Assembly: GCF_018687275.1 (NCBI RefSeq) | Contig: NZ_CP061287.1 | Span: 372,001 to 436,000, forward strand | Reading direction: 5' to 3' | DNA length: 64,000 nt | Source of the DNA: Polynucleobacter sp. MWH-Aus1W21 | GTDB lineage: Bacteria > Pseudomonadota > Gammaproteobacteria > Burkholderiales > Burkholderiaceae | Shown here: piece by piece, positions 27,242-36,436 of the stretch | Layout: each line of letters starts with the position of its first letter | How positions within the stretch are numbered: position 1 is the stretch's first letter | The notes under the pieces: generated by a model | Databases searched by the model: none | Seen by the model: only the letters and a program-made list of their open reading frames with translations | Told to the model about the DNA's origin: nothing | Made by a program: the position numbers and the translations under genes

Positions 27242-29872
27242 TTAAACCGTTTTTTCTTGGCCGCCGGTTTCAACTAAAACCATTGGGCCGTCAGGAAGCT
27301 GGGCAGCAGGCTTTGGTGCTCTGCCTAAGTTATGAGCCACAGGCTCTGCTTGAATCTGATTTTGAGCTTCAGCATGCTTAGAGGAGTCTGTAGCAACCCA
27401 GATCATGCCGGCGGATTGCACAACGCTATGCAGCGGAGTTTCCTCAAGCGCTTGGAATGCAACCTTCGGAAGCTCTGGAGCGGGCTTGCTAATCACTTCA
27501 ACTGAAGCAGTCATGACTACTGCAGCAGGTGCTGCTTGGGTAGTTGGCGCTGAAGCATGTGCAGTGTTTTGCGCAGGACGGTTGGATTGACGTGGACCGC
27601 GTGGTGCGCGCTCTTGCCTTTCTTGTTTCTCCGCAGCAGGCTTTGCATTTCCAAAGCTATTAGCAAGATTCTGAATCGGCATGCTTGCAGATGCGCCAGC
27701 CATTCCTACTGGAGGGCCTGCAAATGGACTTGCTGAAGTAGATGTTGCTGGTGCAGTAGCATCGTTACCACCTTCGGTGCGTTCGCCACGCTCACGCTGA
27801 CCACGACCGCGACCACGACGATTACGACCACGACCACGACGCTCTTCACCATCTGCGCCCGGAGTAGCTTCGCCACCTGGAGCAGCTTCTGTTGCAGGTG
27901 TTACGGCTGCAGCGTTGGCTTGATTGCGATTGCCTTCTTGACGTTCTGGCTTAGGACCATTTTGATTGCGATTGCCGTTACGGTTATTGCGGTTGCGATT
28001 ATTGTTAGCACCTTCTGCTGGCGTACCTTCCGCTGCATTGGCTGCTGGACGTTCAGTGCGCTCGCCACGACGGTTGCGACCACGGTTGCGATCACCATTG
28101 CGACCCTGATTGCGGCCACGATTGTTGCTTGGTGCTGGCTTTTCTTCAACCGCTGGAGATGAGCCAAAGAGACTCTTAATAAATCCAAAGAAACCACCAG
28201 AACTTTCTGCTTTTACTGTTTCTGTGCGAGCAGGGCGTGGTTGGCTAATTGGTGCAGGCTGTGTTGGTGTAATACCTTTAACAGCAGCTTCAGGACGCAC
28301 TTTGACATCAGCATCTTTTTTGCTAACCGTTGTGTCTGTTTCGAGTTCGCGAGCAGCTTCTTCAGCCATTACATAACTAGCCTTCTGGTCATCAAGACGT
28401 GGATCGTCATGACGCAAACGCTCTAACTTGTAATGAGGTGTTTCTAAATGCTTATTTGGAACCATCAAGACGTTCACTTTGAAGCGAGTCTCAATCTTAA
28501 TTACTTCAGCACGTTTTTCATTCAAGAGGAATGCAGCCACTTCGACTGGTACCTGAGTATGAATCGCAGCTGTATTTTCTTTCATTGCCTCTTCTTGGAT
28601 GATGCGCAGAACTTGCAATGCAGAAGATTCAGTGTCACGAATGTGGCCAGTACCGTTACAACGTGGGCAGGTTACATGGCTACCTTCAGATAATGCTGGA
28701 CGCAAACGTTGGCGTGACATTTCCATTAAGCCAAACTTAGAGATCTTGCCCATTTGAACGCGGGCGCGGTCATGGCGTAGAGCATCGCGTAGGCGATTCT
28801 CAACATCCTTCTGAGCCTTGCTCGATTCCATATCGATGAAGTCGATGACGATTAGGCCGCCTAAGTCACGTAAACGCGCTTGACGAGCGATTTCATCGGC
28901 AGCTTCTAGGTTAGTGCGGGTTGCAGTCTCTTCAATGTCAGAGCCGCGAGTTGCGCGTGCTGAGTTCACATCCACGGAAACCAAAGCTTCAGTGTGGTCG
29001 ATCACGATTGCACCGCCTGATGGCAAAGGCACAGTGCGTGAATACGCAGTTTCAATTTGATGCTCAATCTGGAAACGAGAGAACAAAGGCACATCATCTT
29101 GATAACGCTTCACGCGTGGCAAGTTGTCCGGCATCACGACAGACATAAATGCAGCAGCTTGTTCGTAGATGTCATCGGTATCGATGAGAATCTCGCCGAT
29201 ATCTGGTTGGAAGTAATCGCGAATTGCGCGAATTACCAAGCTAGATTCGAGATAAATCAATAGTGGTGCAGAGTTGCCTTTAGCGGCTTCATCAATCGCT
29301 TTCCACAATTGCATGAGGTAGCTTAAGTCCCATTGCAATTCAGTAGCATCGCGACCAATGCCGGCAGTACGAGCAATGATGCTCATGCCATCAGCCACTT
29401 CTAATTGAGACATCGCTTCACGGAGCTCTTGACGGTCTTCACCCTCAATACGGCGGGAAACGCCGCCTCCACGTGGGTTATTTGGCATTAAGACCAAATA
29501 ACGGCCTGCCAAGGAGATAAAGGATGTGAGGGCTGCGCCTTTTTGGCCACGCTCTTCTTTTTCTACTTGAACAATGATTTCTTGACCTTCGCGCAGGGCA
29601 TCCTTAATGGAGGCATTGCGGACATCGATACCCTCTTTAAAGTAACTGCGGGCTACCTCCTTGAATGGCAAGAAGCCATGACGCTCTTCGCCGTAATTGA
29701 CAAAGCAAGCTTCAAGGGAAGGTTCAATGCGGGTAATGACACCTTTGTAGATGTTGCCTTTGCGTTGTTCGCGGCCAGCAGCTTCAATATCGATATCAAT
29801 GAGTTTTTGACCATCAACGATGGCAACTCGCAACTCTTCTTGTTGAGTTGCATTAAACAACATGCGTTTCAT
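27242..29872 (-). CDS. rne: Ribonuclease E/G family, RNase E
   Basis: 876 residues. The N-terminal half has the S1 RNA-binding domain (GNIYKGVITRIEPSLEACFV), the 5'-sensor region, the catalytic Asp motif GGLIVIDFIDM, and the zinc-link CPRCNGTGHIRD. Residues beyond about 520 form a disordered basic region with many Arg-Asn-Gly repeats (encoded by degenerate CGT/AAC/GGT repeats at 27780-28130), typical of the degradosome scaffold. RNase E starts mRNA decay and processes rRNA and tRNA. The 5' leader is long and structured, see the leader entry. Ends 93 bases before moaA. Confidence 0.95.
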   Translation of the reverse strand: MKRMLFNATQQEELRVAIVDGQKLIDIDIEAAGREQRKGNIYKGVITRIEPSLEACFVNYGEERHGFLPFKEVARSYFKEGIDVRNASIKDALREGQEIIVQVEKEERGQKGAALTSFISLAGRYLVLMPNNPRGGGVSRRIEGEDRQELREAMSQLEVADGMSIIARTAGIGRDATELQWDLSYLMQLWKAIDEAAKGNSAPLLIYLESSLVIRAIRDYFQPDIGEILIDTDDIYEQAAAFMSVVMPDNLPRVKRYQDDVPLFSRFQIEHQIETAYSRTVPLPSGGAIVIDHTEALVSVDVNSARATRGSDIEETATRTNLEAADEIARQARLRDLGGLIVIDFIDMESSKAQKDVENRLRDALRHDRARVQMGKISKFGLMEMSRQRLRPALSEGSHVTCPRCNGTGHIRDTESSALQVLRIIQEEAMKENTAAIHTQVPVEVAAFLLNEKRAEVIKIETRFKVNVLMVPNKHLETPHYKLERLRHDDPRLDDQKASYVMAEEAARELETDTTVSKKDADVKVRPEAAVKGITPTQPAPISQPRPARTETVKAESSGGFFGFIKSLFGSSPAVEEKPAPSNNRGRNQGRNGDRNRGRNRRGERTERPAANAAEGTPAEGANNNRNRNNRNGNRNQNGPKPERQEGNRNQANAAAVTPATEAAPGGEATPGADGEERRGRGRNRRGRGRGQRERGERTEGGNDATAPATSTSASPFAGPPVGMAGASASMPIQNLANSFGNAKPAAEKQERQERAPRGPRQSNRPAQNTAHASAPTTQAAPAAVVMTASVEVISKPAPELPKVAFQALEETPLHSVVQSAGMIWVATDSSKHAEAQNQIQAEPVAHNLGRAPKPAAQLPDGPMVLVETGGQEKTV

Positions 29873-30260
29873 AACACTCTCCTATGGGGGAGGGTGACCT
29901 TGCGCGCTGCGTTATGGGACAAGTTAAATGCCACTTAGGACTGAGCCTAAGGTGGTTTATAAGTGTGGATCATGCAAATCTAAGCACTTTTTGCTTAGTT
30001 CACCCAGTTAACGGTTGGTTAAATCGGTGCCACACTTGACGATCGCCGCAGAGACCTCCTTTAGGTCATCAATGCAGGCGCGCGCCTGAAAACTGTCTTC
30101 TAATCGCGGGTCGCGGCATACGGCACACCAACCCTGCGCCTCATTGCAACGGGGGAGGGGCAACCCCGGGAGTCTTTTAAAGGGCGACTCCAAGCCCCAC
30201 GAGTCAAACCTGATTTCAGGTTGGTCTCGGGCCAATAAATTGGCTAGAGCGTTGATTATA
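29873..30260 (-). promoter_or_regulatory. rne promoter and long structured 5' leader
   Basis: A perfect TATAAT -10 lies at 30255-30260 on the minus strand; the best -35 (TTGTCA) is only 14 bases away, so it may rely on other contacts. Transcription from there gives a leader of about 375 bases without a convincing gene. Several hairpins are visible on the minus strand: AACCTG/CAGGTT near 30210, CTAAGCA/TGCTTAG near 29990, and CCTTAGG with TCCTAAG near 29945. A comparable long leader mediates autoregulation of E. coli rne; the same role here is inference. Confidence 0.5.
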
Positions 30261-30336
30261 CGGCACAAGTTGCGTGACAATGGGGTATTGTTGAGTCCCT
30301 TGTCGTCCCCCGCCGGGGTCACAAGAGAGATAAATC

Positions 30337-31341
30337 ATGAAATCTGAACCCATTTCCAAGCCAACTAAGGCAAAAACGCCTACTCCTGCGGCAGTTCATC
30401 TCCAGACTATTGGTCCGGAAGAGGCTGGCCAGCGTTTGGACAACTATTTACTTCGTTGGGCTAAAGGGGTGCCGAAAAGCCACGTATACCGAATTATTCG
30501 GTCGGGAGAGGTTCGGGTCAATAAAAAGCGGGCTGAACCAACAACTCGCCTAGTCGAGGGTGATGTGGTGCGCCTTCCTCCGGTTCGAATAGCTGAACCA
30601 GCCCAAATGGCAGCGGTCAATACCGCTCAAACCAAATCTCGGGCACATGGCTATTCAGACAAAATGCCGATCTTGTTTGAAGACGAGACTCTCTTAATAG
30701 TGAATAAGCCAGCTGGTTTGGCTGTTCATGGTGGTTCCGGCATTGCACTTGGGGTAATCGAAACCCTGCGCATTACTCGTCCCGAACTCAAGTTTCTGGA
30801 ATTAGTGCATCGCTTAGATCGAGATACTTCAGGCGTTTTATTGTTAGCGAAAAAGCGCAGCGCGTTGGTTGAGTTACATCGCCAAATTCGTGAAGGCCAA
30901 ACCGACAAGCGCTATTACTTGCTTGCACATGGTGAAATCATGCAAGGAGCTCAAACCATGCAGCTCAAGTACCCACTACATAAATATCTTTTACCGAATG
31001 GCGAGCGCCGTGTGCGCGTTGATCCAGATGGCTTACCAAGTCACACCGCTTTGCGAGTGACTAAAGCGCTCAAGCGTGAAGGGGCTGCTATTACGCTTGC
31101 AGAGGCTCAACTGAAGACGGGGCGCACTCACCAGATTCGTGTTCACTTGCAAAAATTAGGACATGCAATTTTGGGTGATGATAAGTATGGTTTTGAGGAT
31201 TTAGATAAGCTGATTAAATCTAAGCGCCTATATCTGCATGCACACCTAGCTGGATTTACGCATCCACGCACTGGCGAAAAGATGCGGATTGAATCACCAT
31301 TGCCCCCAGAATTTACCGCCATGATGAAAACCTTTGAGTAA
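30337..31341 (+). CDS. rluC: 23S rRNA pseudouridine synthase RluC
   Basis: 334 residues. An S4 RNA-binding domain is at the N-terminus (GQRLDNYLLRWAKGVPKSHV), followed by the synthase domain with HRLDRDTSGVLLLAKK holding the catalytic Asp, and LKTGRTHQIRVHLQ. RluC makes pseudouridines at 955, 2504 and 2580 in E. coli 23S rRNA. As in many proteobacteria it is divergent from rne. The HAD phosphatase gene follows 11 bases later. Confidence 0.93.
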   Translation: MKSEPISKPTKAKTPTPAAVHLQTIGPEEAGQRLDNYLLRWAKGVPKSHVYRIIRSGEVRVNKKRAEPTTRLVEGDVVRLPPVRIAEPAQMAAVNTAQTKSRAHGYSDKMPILFEDETLLIVNKPAGLAVHGGSGIALGVIETLRITRPELKFLELVHRLDRDTSGVLLLAKKRSALVELHRQIREGQTDKRYYLLAHGEIMQGAQTMQLKYPLHKYLLPNGERRVRVDPDGLPSHTALRVTKALKREGAAITLAEAQLKTGRTHQIRVHLQKLGHAILGDDKYGFEDLDKLIKSKRLYLHAHLAGFTHPRTGEKMRIESPLPPEFTAMMKTFE

Positions 31342-31352
31342 TCAAAATCAAT

Positions 31353-32033
31353 ATGCCTCAAACAAGTAAATCTAATCGACCTTATGACCTGATTGTTTGG
31401 GACTGGGATGGAACTATTATGGATTCCACACCAACGATCGTGCATTGCATTCAGCAAGCTTGTCGCGATTTGGGCTTTAAGGCGCCAGATGACACCCTAG
31501 CAAGTTCAGTGATTGGCTTGGGAATACAGGATTCATTAAGGAGAGCAGTTCCTTGGGTTGAGCCGATTCATTTTCAAAAGCTGACTGAACGTTTTCGCTA
31601 TCACTATTTAGCAAAAGATCACGAGCTCGATTTGTTTGTTGGTATTCGTGAACTTTTAGAAGAATTGCATGCCCAACAATATTTATTAGGTGTCGCTACC
31701 GGTAAATCTCGCGTAGGTTTAGATCGTTCGCTCAAACACCATCAAATCGGCCATCTCTTTCATGAGACCCGTACAGCCGATGAGTCATTCTCTAAGCCTC
31801 ATCCAGGGATGTTGTTAGAGTTATCGGATGTAACTCAGGTGCCTACGCGCCGCATGCTCATGATTGGTGATACCACTCACGACTTAGATATGGCGGCTAA
31901 CGCTGGAGTAGATGCTGTAGCCGTTACTTATGGCGCCCATCCCCCAAGCACTCTGAAAGAATCGCCATCATTGACTCATGTTGATGATGTTGCGCAACTC
32001 TCTCAATGGCTTAAAAATAACCTGCAACACTAA
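31353..32033 (+). CDS. HAD-superfamily hydrolase (phosphoglycolate-phosphatase-like)
   Basis: 226 residues. The HAD nucleophile motif DWDGTIMDST appears near residue 16; ATGKSRVGLDRSL and KPHPGMLLEL carry the motif II/III residues, and MIGDTTHDLDMA is motif IV. A helical cap between motifs I and II places it in subfamily IA. It probably dephosphorylates a small metabolite. It is co-transcribed with rluC upstream and sppA downstream (11 bases). Confidence 0.85.
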   Translation: MPQTSKSNRPYDLIVWDWDGTIMDSTPTIVHCIQQACRDLGFKAPDDTLASSVIGLGIQDSLRRAVPWVEPIHFQKLTERFRYHYLAKDHELDLFVGIRELLEELHAQQYLLGVATGKSRVGLDRSLKHHQIGHLFHETRTADESFSKPHPGMLLELSDVTQVPTRRMLMIGDTTHDLDMAANAGVDAVAVTYGAHPPSTLKESPSLTHVDDVAQLSQWLKNNLQH

Positions 32034-32044
32034 GGAAGTAGAAG

Positions 32045-32992
32045 ATGGAAAACAATCCAAACCCAAATTGGGAGCGTCAAGCTCTAGAGCATCTCTTGTT
32101 GGAGAATTTAAAAGAGACTCGTAAAGCGCGCCGTTGGAAGGCTGTATTGCGAGTTCTGACTTTGCTGGTGATCGTGGGCGTCTTGCTATCGATATTTGAT
32201 TTTCATCTGCCAGGCAAAGGAATGGGGGTTGAAAAACATACCGCGCTAGTCACTCTTGAAGGAGAGATCTCCTCGAGCTCAATGGCTAATGCAATGGATG
32301 TCAATTCATCCTTGTTGGCAGCGTTTGAGAATGAAAGCAGTGCGGGCGTTGTATTACGCATCAATAGTCCCGGTGGATCGCCGGTTCAGGCAGGCATGAT
32401 TAATGATGAGATTCATCGCCTGCGCAAGCTGTATCCCAAAAAACCATTTTATGTAGTGGTGGAAGATATCTGCGCATCAGGTGGCTACTACGTTGCTGTA
32501 GCGGCAGATCAAATCCTGGTAGACAAGGCAAGCTTGGTAGGATCCATTGGTGTGATCATGGAAGGCTTTGGTTTTACAGGTTTGATGGATAAATTAGGTG
32601 TGACTCGCCGCATGATTACTTCGGGCTCAAACAAAGGCATGTTAGATCCGTTTAGCAAAGAAGATCCCAAGCAAGTCGAAATGGTGAGAACCATGATTGA
32701 TGAAATTCATCAACAATTTATTGCGGTAGTTAAAGAAGGGCGAGGCGATCGCTTAAAAGAAGTTCCAGATTTATTTTCTGGACGCATCTGGAATGGCGAG
32801 CAAGCAGTCAAGATTGGCTTAGCAGATGGTTATGGCACGGTTGATACAGTTGCGCGCGATATCTTTAAGGCGCCCGATATTCTGGACTACACCATGAAAG
32901 AAAACTTTGCTGAGCGTGTTGCTAAACGCTTTGGAGCTGAGGCTGGTGCTGCTGCTGGTAAGGCGTTGGTAAAGACACCTGATTTGAAATAA
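32045..32992 (+). CDS. sppA: Signal peptide peptidase SppA (S49)
   Basis: 315 residues, the short SppA form with one protease domain. One membrane helix is at about 37-58, so it is anchored in the inner membrane facing the periplasm. The catalytic Ser is in ICASGGYYVAVAAD and the general-base Lys lies in the segment ITSGSNKGMLDPF. It degrades leftover signal peptides. Last gene of the rluC-HAD-sppA run, followed by a terminator. Confidence 0.9.
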   Translation: MENNPNPNWERQALEHLLLENLKETRKARRWKAVLRVLTLLVIVGVLLSIFDFHLPGKGMGVEKHTALVTLEGEISSSSMANAMDVNSSLLAAFENESSAGVVLRINSPGGSPVQAGMINDEIHRLRKLYPKKPFYVVVEDICASGGYYVAVAADQILVDKASLVGSIGVIMEGFGFTGLMDKLGVTRRMITSGSNKGMLDPFSKEDPKQVEMVRTMIDEIHQQFIAVVKEGRGDRLKEVPDLFSGRIWNGEQAVKIGLADGYGTVDTVARDIFKAPDILDYTMKENFAERVAKRFGAEAGAAAGKALVKTPDLK

Positions 32993-32997
32993 AAGAA

Positions 32998-33025
32998 GCA
33001 AAAAGCAAAACGCAAAAAGCAAAAC
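32998..33025 (+). repeat. 14-bp tandem duplication
   Basis: GCAAAAAGCAAAAC occurs twice head to tail directly after the sppA stop codon. It is non-coding and probably arose by slippage. Confidence 0.9.
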
Positions 33026-33040
33026 TAAAGTATTCAAGAC

Positions 33041-33811
33041 TTAGGCCAATAGTAGAAATACTGTTGGCCTATTTTGTAATGAGGCACACGCAGCTTCATT
33101 CGGGTAGCGTTTACGCCAATCGGCAATGGATAGTGTGGTGATCATTTCTGAGGGTAGGCTGAGATCCACCCCAAGACATAACAAACTTTGCGGAGCTAAT
33201 GAATTGATGCAAGCCATCAGCATAGCTGTATTGCGATAAGGTGTCTCAATCCAAATTTGTGTTTGTTGTAATTTACGAGACTCTACTTCTAATTGCTTTA
33301 ACTTTGCTATGCGCTCATGGGTGTCATGCGGTAGGTATCCCTGAAATGCAAAACGCTGACCATTGAGTCCGCTAGCCATCAGGCCTAACAAGATAGAGCT
33401 AGGGCCAACTAGTGGTTTGACTCTGGCGCCCAGTTTGTGAGCTGCCAGCACCAACTCTGCACCAGGATCTGCAACTCCAGGCACACCTGCTTCTGACATC
33501 AATCCCATGTCATGTCCAGCAAGCAAAGGTTTGAGTAAATCTGCAGGTTTTACGGAGTCGCCATACTTAGCGTTGCGCGCTGCACCGCGCCATTCGCTCA
33601 TCTGCATTTCTTGAATAGTGCAGGCTAATGGTGAAACAGAATCAATTGCTTTTAATAGAGCGCGCGCTGTTTTTGCGTCTTCCACAATCCAATGTTTTAG
33701 CTTGGCTGATTGCGTAATAGTTTCGGATGGCAGCACCCATGGCAATTGCTCTACACGGCCATCATCACCCAAGGTGTTTGGAACTAAGTACAGAGTGCCG
33801 AGTTTGCTCAT
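33041..33811 (-). CDS. SAM-dependent methyltransferase, RsmI-related tetrapyrrole-methylase fold
   Basis: 256 residues. The SAM-binding stretch GLMSEAGVPGVADPGAELV and the following PLVGPSSILLGLMASGLNGQRFAF match RsmI, the 16S rRNA 2'-O-methyltransferase acting on C1402. The protein is shorter than typical RsmI (about 286 residues) and has a different N-terminus, so it is likely the second, uncharacterised paralogue common in betaproteobacteria, next to maf. Target RNA unknown. Lies 27 bases after maf. Confidence 0.8.
   Translation of the reverse strand: MSKLGTLYLVPNTLGDDGRVEQLPWVLPSETITQSAKLKHWIVEDAKTARALLKAIDSVSPLACTIQEMQMSEWRGAARNAKYGDSVKPADLLKPLLAGHDMGLMSEAGVPGVADPGAELVLAAHKLGARVKPLVGPSSILLGLMASGLNGQRFAFQGYLPHDTHERIAKLKQLEVESRKLQQTQIWIETPYRNTAMLMACINSLAPQSLLCLGVDLSLPSEMITTLSIADWRKRYPNEAACASLQNRPTVFLLLA
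33042..33075 (+). terminator. Intrinsic terminator of the rluC-sppA operon
   Basis: TAGGCCAATAGTA pairs with TACTGTTGGCCTA (13 bp, one G-U) around a GAAA loop, followed by TTTTG. The hairpin lies inside the 3' end of the converging methyltransferase gene, so coding sequence and terminator overlap. Confidence 0.7.
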
Positions 33812-33838
33812 GGGTGACTTCTTTTATTTTTGTATTAC

Positions 33839-34435
33839 TTAGTTTTTTGACGGAATTGCAAATCCTGCATCGCGCAGTAAGCCTGTTAATGCAATAAGTG
33901 GAAGACCAATAAGTGCAGTAGGATCATCGCTCTTAATGGATTCCAGCAGACTAATACCGAGGCCTTCAGATTTGGCGCTACCAGCGCAATCATAAGGTTC
34001 CTCAGCTAGTAGGTAGTCCTCTAAGACATTATCTGGAAGTTTGCGAAAGGTGACTTCGGTAGGAGCGCATAAAGTAGTTTGGGTATCACCTTTCATTAAG
34101 CACAGAGCCGTTTGAAAAATGACTGTTTGACCACGCATGAGTTGTAGTTGCGCTAGTGCGCGTTCGAAATTACCTGGCTTGCCAATCGCTGCGCCACAAA
34201 GATCTGCAACTTGATCAGATCCAATCACCCAGGTATCAGGATGTTCTTTGGCAACCGCAGCTGCTTTTGCATGCGCGAGACGCATTGCTAAATCTAGGGT
34301 GCTCTCGCCAGTAAGGGGTGTTTCATCTACTTTTGGTGAAATGACTTCAAAAGGAATGCGCAGACGCTCCAATAGTTCGCGGCGATATCTGGAGGTAGAC
34401 GCCAGAATTAAGGGTGGGTTTTGGAAACTGCTCAT
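33839..34435 (-). CDS. Maf family nucleoside triphosphate pyrophosphatase (YceF-like)
   Basis: 198 residues. The N-terminal LILASTSRYRRELLERL is the Maf signature, with KVDETPLTGES and IGSDQVADL following. The enzyme hydrolyses modified or non-canonical NTPs to NMP plus pyrophosphate. Like E. coli YceF, it sits back to back with the DUF177-rpmF-plsX cluster, which supports this subgroup. Confidence 0.9.
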   Translation of the reverse strand: MSSFQNPPLILASTSRYRRELLERLRIPFEVISPKVDETPLTGESTLDLAMRLAHAKAAAVAKEHPDTWVIGSDQVADLCGAAIGKPGNFERALAQLQLMRGQTVIFQTALCLMKGDTQTTLCAPTEVTFRKLPDNVLEDYLLAEEPYDCAGSAKSEGLGISLLESIKSDDPTALIGLPLIALTGLLRDAGFAIPSKN

Positions 34436-34478
34436 CGTGTTCTGTGCTTTCTAGTACTGCTTCATTTAGACTGATGCT

Positions 34479-35054
34479 ATGAATCGTAATCAACTTTTAC
34501 CCCAAGTCGAACTATCTTCTAAGCCTAGCGCATTAAAGAGGGTTGATTTTTGCGCACCCCAATCCTATAAGGGCGCTGGATTTTTAAGCATCCAGGATTT
34601 GCCCAGAGTGGCAGAGGAGGCTTCATGCATCAATTCAGGTGACGGGTTTGACTGGTCAGTTCAAACGCATTTTGAGGATTCTCTCGGCAGTGAGCCGCAT
34701 CAAATCCTTGATTTAGGGCTAAAAGGCCGTCTGCACCTGGTCTGCCAGCGTTGTTTGCAGGATTGCGCAGTGGATTTGGATGAAAAGCGTCGTTTTATCC
34801 TAGTTTTGACTGATGCTGAGGCGGATGACTACCCAATTGAGGATGAGGATCAAGAGCCGTTGGTCGTAAATCAGCATTTCAACCTCCTTGAAACCATTGA
34901 GGATGAGGTTTTGCTGTCTTTACCCCTGATTCCTAAGCATCCAGAGGGCTTTTGTGAGCCGCATGCCTCTACTTTTGGTGAAGAGGGCGATGAAGAGGTG
35001 TCAAATGAGCGTGAAAATCCCTTTAACATATTGAAAAATATGAAGAAAAACTGA
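34479..35054 (+). CDS. DUF177 protein (YceD-like), 23S rRNA accumulation factor
   Basis: 191 residues. HLVCQRCLQDCAVDLD holds the conserved paired cysteines of the YceD family, and a very acidic stretch follows (DAEADDYPIEDEDQEP). YceD is linked to 23S rRNA accumulation and is almost always encoded directly before rpmF, as here (105 bases). The exact mechanism is not established. Confidence 0.88.
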   Translation: MNRNQLLPQVELSSKPSALKRVDFCAPQSYKGAGFLSIQDLPRVAEEASCINSGDGFDWSVQTHFEDSLGSEPHQILDLGLKGRLHLVCQRCLQDCAVDLDEKRRFILVLTDAEADDYPIEDEDQEPLVVNQHFNLLETIEDEVLLSLPLIPKHPEGFCEPHASTFGEEGDEEVSNERENPFNILKNMKKN

Positions 35055-35120
35055 AACCAGTGCCGATATTTCAATTGTTGTTTTGGGCGCCTTTTGTTAA
35101 TAAATCAAGCATTTAGGTGC

Positions 35121-35136
35121 TTTTCCATGCTAGAAT
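35121..35136 (+). promoter_or_regulatory. Candidate extended -10 promoter for rpmF-plsX-fab
   Basis: TGCTAGAAT at 35128-35136 is an extended -10 (TGn followed by TAGAAT) 23 bases before the rpmF ATG. No good -35 is visible, as expected for extended -10 promoters. Confidence 0.4.
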
Positions 35137-35159
35137 GTCGCCTTGCTTAGGAGTTCAAT

Positions 35160-35339
35160 ATGGCCGTTCAACAAAACAAAAAATCACCTTCCAAACGTGG
35201 CATGCACCGTGCGCACGACTTTTTGACCGCACCTGCTACGGCTGTTGAAGCCACAACTGGTGAGGCTCATTTGCGCCACCACATTTCACCTAACGGCTAC
35301 TATCGTGGTCGTAAAGTTGTTAAAACTAAAAACGACTAA
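35160..35339 (+). CDS. rpmF: 50S ribosomal protein L32
   Basis: 59 residues beginning [20 protein letters not shown], the invariant L32 N-terminus, and ending [11 protein letters not shown]. Basic, as expected for a protein of the large subunit. AGGAG lies six bases before the ATG. The proteobacterial order DUF177-rpmF-plsX-fabH is preserved. The four-cysteine zinc motif of some L32 proteins is absent. Confidence 0.97.
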   Translation: MAVQQNKKSPSKRGMHRAHDFLTAPATAVEATTGEAHLRHHISPNGYYRGRKVVKTKND

Positions 35340-35422
35340 TTTTTTAGTCTAAACAGATAGAAGCGGCTCCAGTAAAAGCCGCTTTTTTCTTGGATAAATC
35401 ACTTGCAGCAACCAATGAGTTT

Positions 35423-36436
35423 ATGAGCGTTACTCTTGCTATTGATGCCATGGGCGGAGATCATGGAGTCGTCGTGACGGTTCCAGCTGCCTGCGATTTT
35501 CTAGAAAAACATGCAGATGTGAAGATTGCCTTGGTAGGCGATCCCGATTTAATCAAGCAAGTCTTAAGTAAATCTCCTCAAGCTCTGATGGAGCGAATTC
35601 AAATTATTCCCGCCAGTGAAGTTGTCTTGATGGATGATCCGATCGAGATTGCTTTGCGTCGCAAAAAAGATTCTTCAATGCGCATTGCTATTGAGCAAGT
35701 AAAAGAGGGCGCTGCCGATGCAGTCATCTCATCCGGTAATACTGGTGCACTCATGGCAATTTCCCGCTACATCTTAAAAACCCTTGAGGGCGTTGATCGC
35801 CCTGCGATTGCTACTGCTATTCCTAATGAATTAGGGCGTGGCACGACCATGCTGGATCTGGGCGCTAATGCTGACTGCGAACCAATGCACTTAGTTCAGT
35901 TTGCCCAGATGGCAAACGTGATGGTTCAAGTGGTGGATGGCAAGCAAAACCCTTCGATTGGTCTTCTTAATATCGGTGAAGAAGTGATTAAGGGCAACGA
36001 AGTGGTGAAGCAAACCAGCGAGCTGCTGCGTCAAACCTCCTTAAACTTTTATGGCAACGTAGAAGGTAATGACATCTTTAAGGGCACCACTGATATCGTG
36101 GTGTGTGATGGCTTTGTGGGTAACGTGGTGCTAAAGGCTAGTGAAGGCTTGGCTAAGATGATGAGTGGAATGATTCGTGAAGAATTTAATCGCTCATTGA
36201 TGACTAAGATCATGGCTGTTTGCGCAATGGTTCCTTTACTCAGAGTACGTAAGCGTGTTGATCATCGTCGTTATAACGGTGCGGTATTGTTAGGTTTGCG
36301 CGGTTGCGTGATCAAGAGTCATGGATCTGCCGATCGTTTTGCATTTGGTTTTGCTCTGGATCGTGCATATGAAGCAGCAAAGAATCGCATGGTAGAGCGT
36401 ATTGCCGCAGCCTTTGTGGTGGAGACAAAAGTATGA
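35423..36436 (+). CDS. plsX: Phosphate acyltransferase PlsX
   Basis: 337 residues from ATG at 35423; the homologous N-terminus [15 protein letters not shown] begins here, so a TTG eleven codons earlier is rejected. Further blocks are [14 protein letters not shown] and [21 protein letters not shown]. It makes acyl-phosphate from acyl-ACP for phospholipid synthesis. Its stop overlaps the fabH start by four bases. Confidence 0.97.
   Translation: MSVTLAIDAMGGDHGVVVTVPAACDFLEKHADVKIALVGDPDLIKQVLSKSPQALMERIQIIPASEVVLMDDPIEIALRRKKDSSMRIAIEQVKEGAADAVISSGNTGALMAISRYILKTLEGVDRPAIATAIPNELGRGTTMLDLGANADCEPMHLVQFAQMANVMVQVVDGKQNPSIGLLNIGEEVIKGNEVVKQTSELLRQTSLNFYGNVEGNDIFKGTTDIVVCDGFVGNVVLKASEGLAKMMSGMIREEFNRSLMTKIMAVCAMVPLLRVRKRVDHRRYNGAVLLGLRGCVIKSHGSADRFAFGFALDRAYEAAKNRMVERIAAAFVVETKV

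Noticed and set aside
27780..28130. Short direct repeats resembling a CRISPR or minisatellite
   Set aside because: They are degenerate Arg/Asn/Gly codon repeats within the RNase E scaffold region, in frame throughout, with no spacer pattern.
28448..28693. Plus-strand open frames within rne, moaA and icd
   Set aside because: They run antisense to strongly conserved genes, have no ribosome binding sites and encode no recognisable domains.
30008..30322. Minus-strand open frame of 104 codons upstream of rne
   Set aside because: It contains the perfect TATAAT and several hairpins, has no ribosome binding site, and the protein looks like no family; more likely the untranslated rne leader.
35390..35422. 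Upstream TTG start for plsX
   Set aside because: PlsX homology begins at the ATG 35423; the extra eleven residues do not belong to the family.
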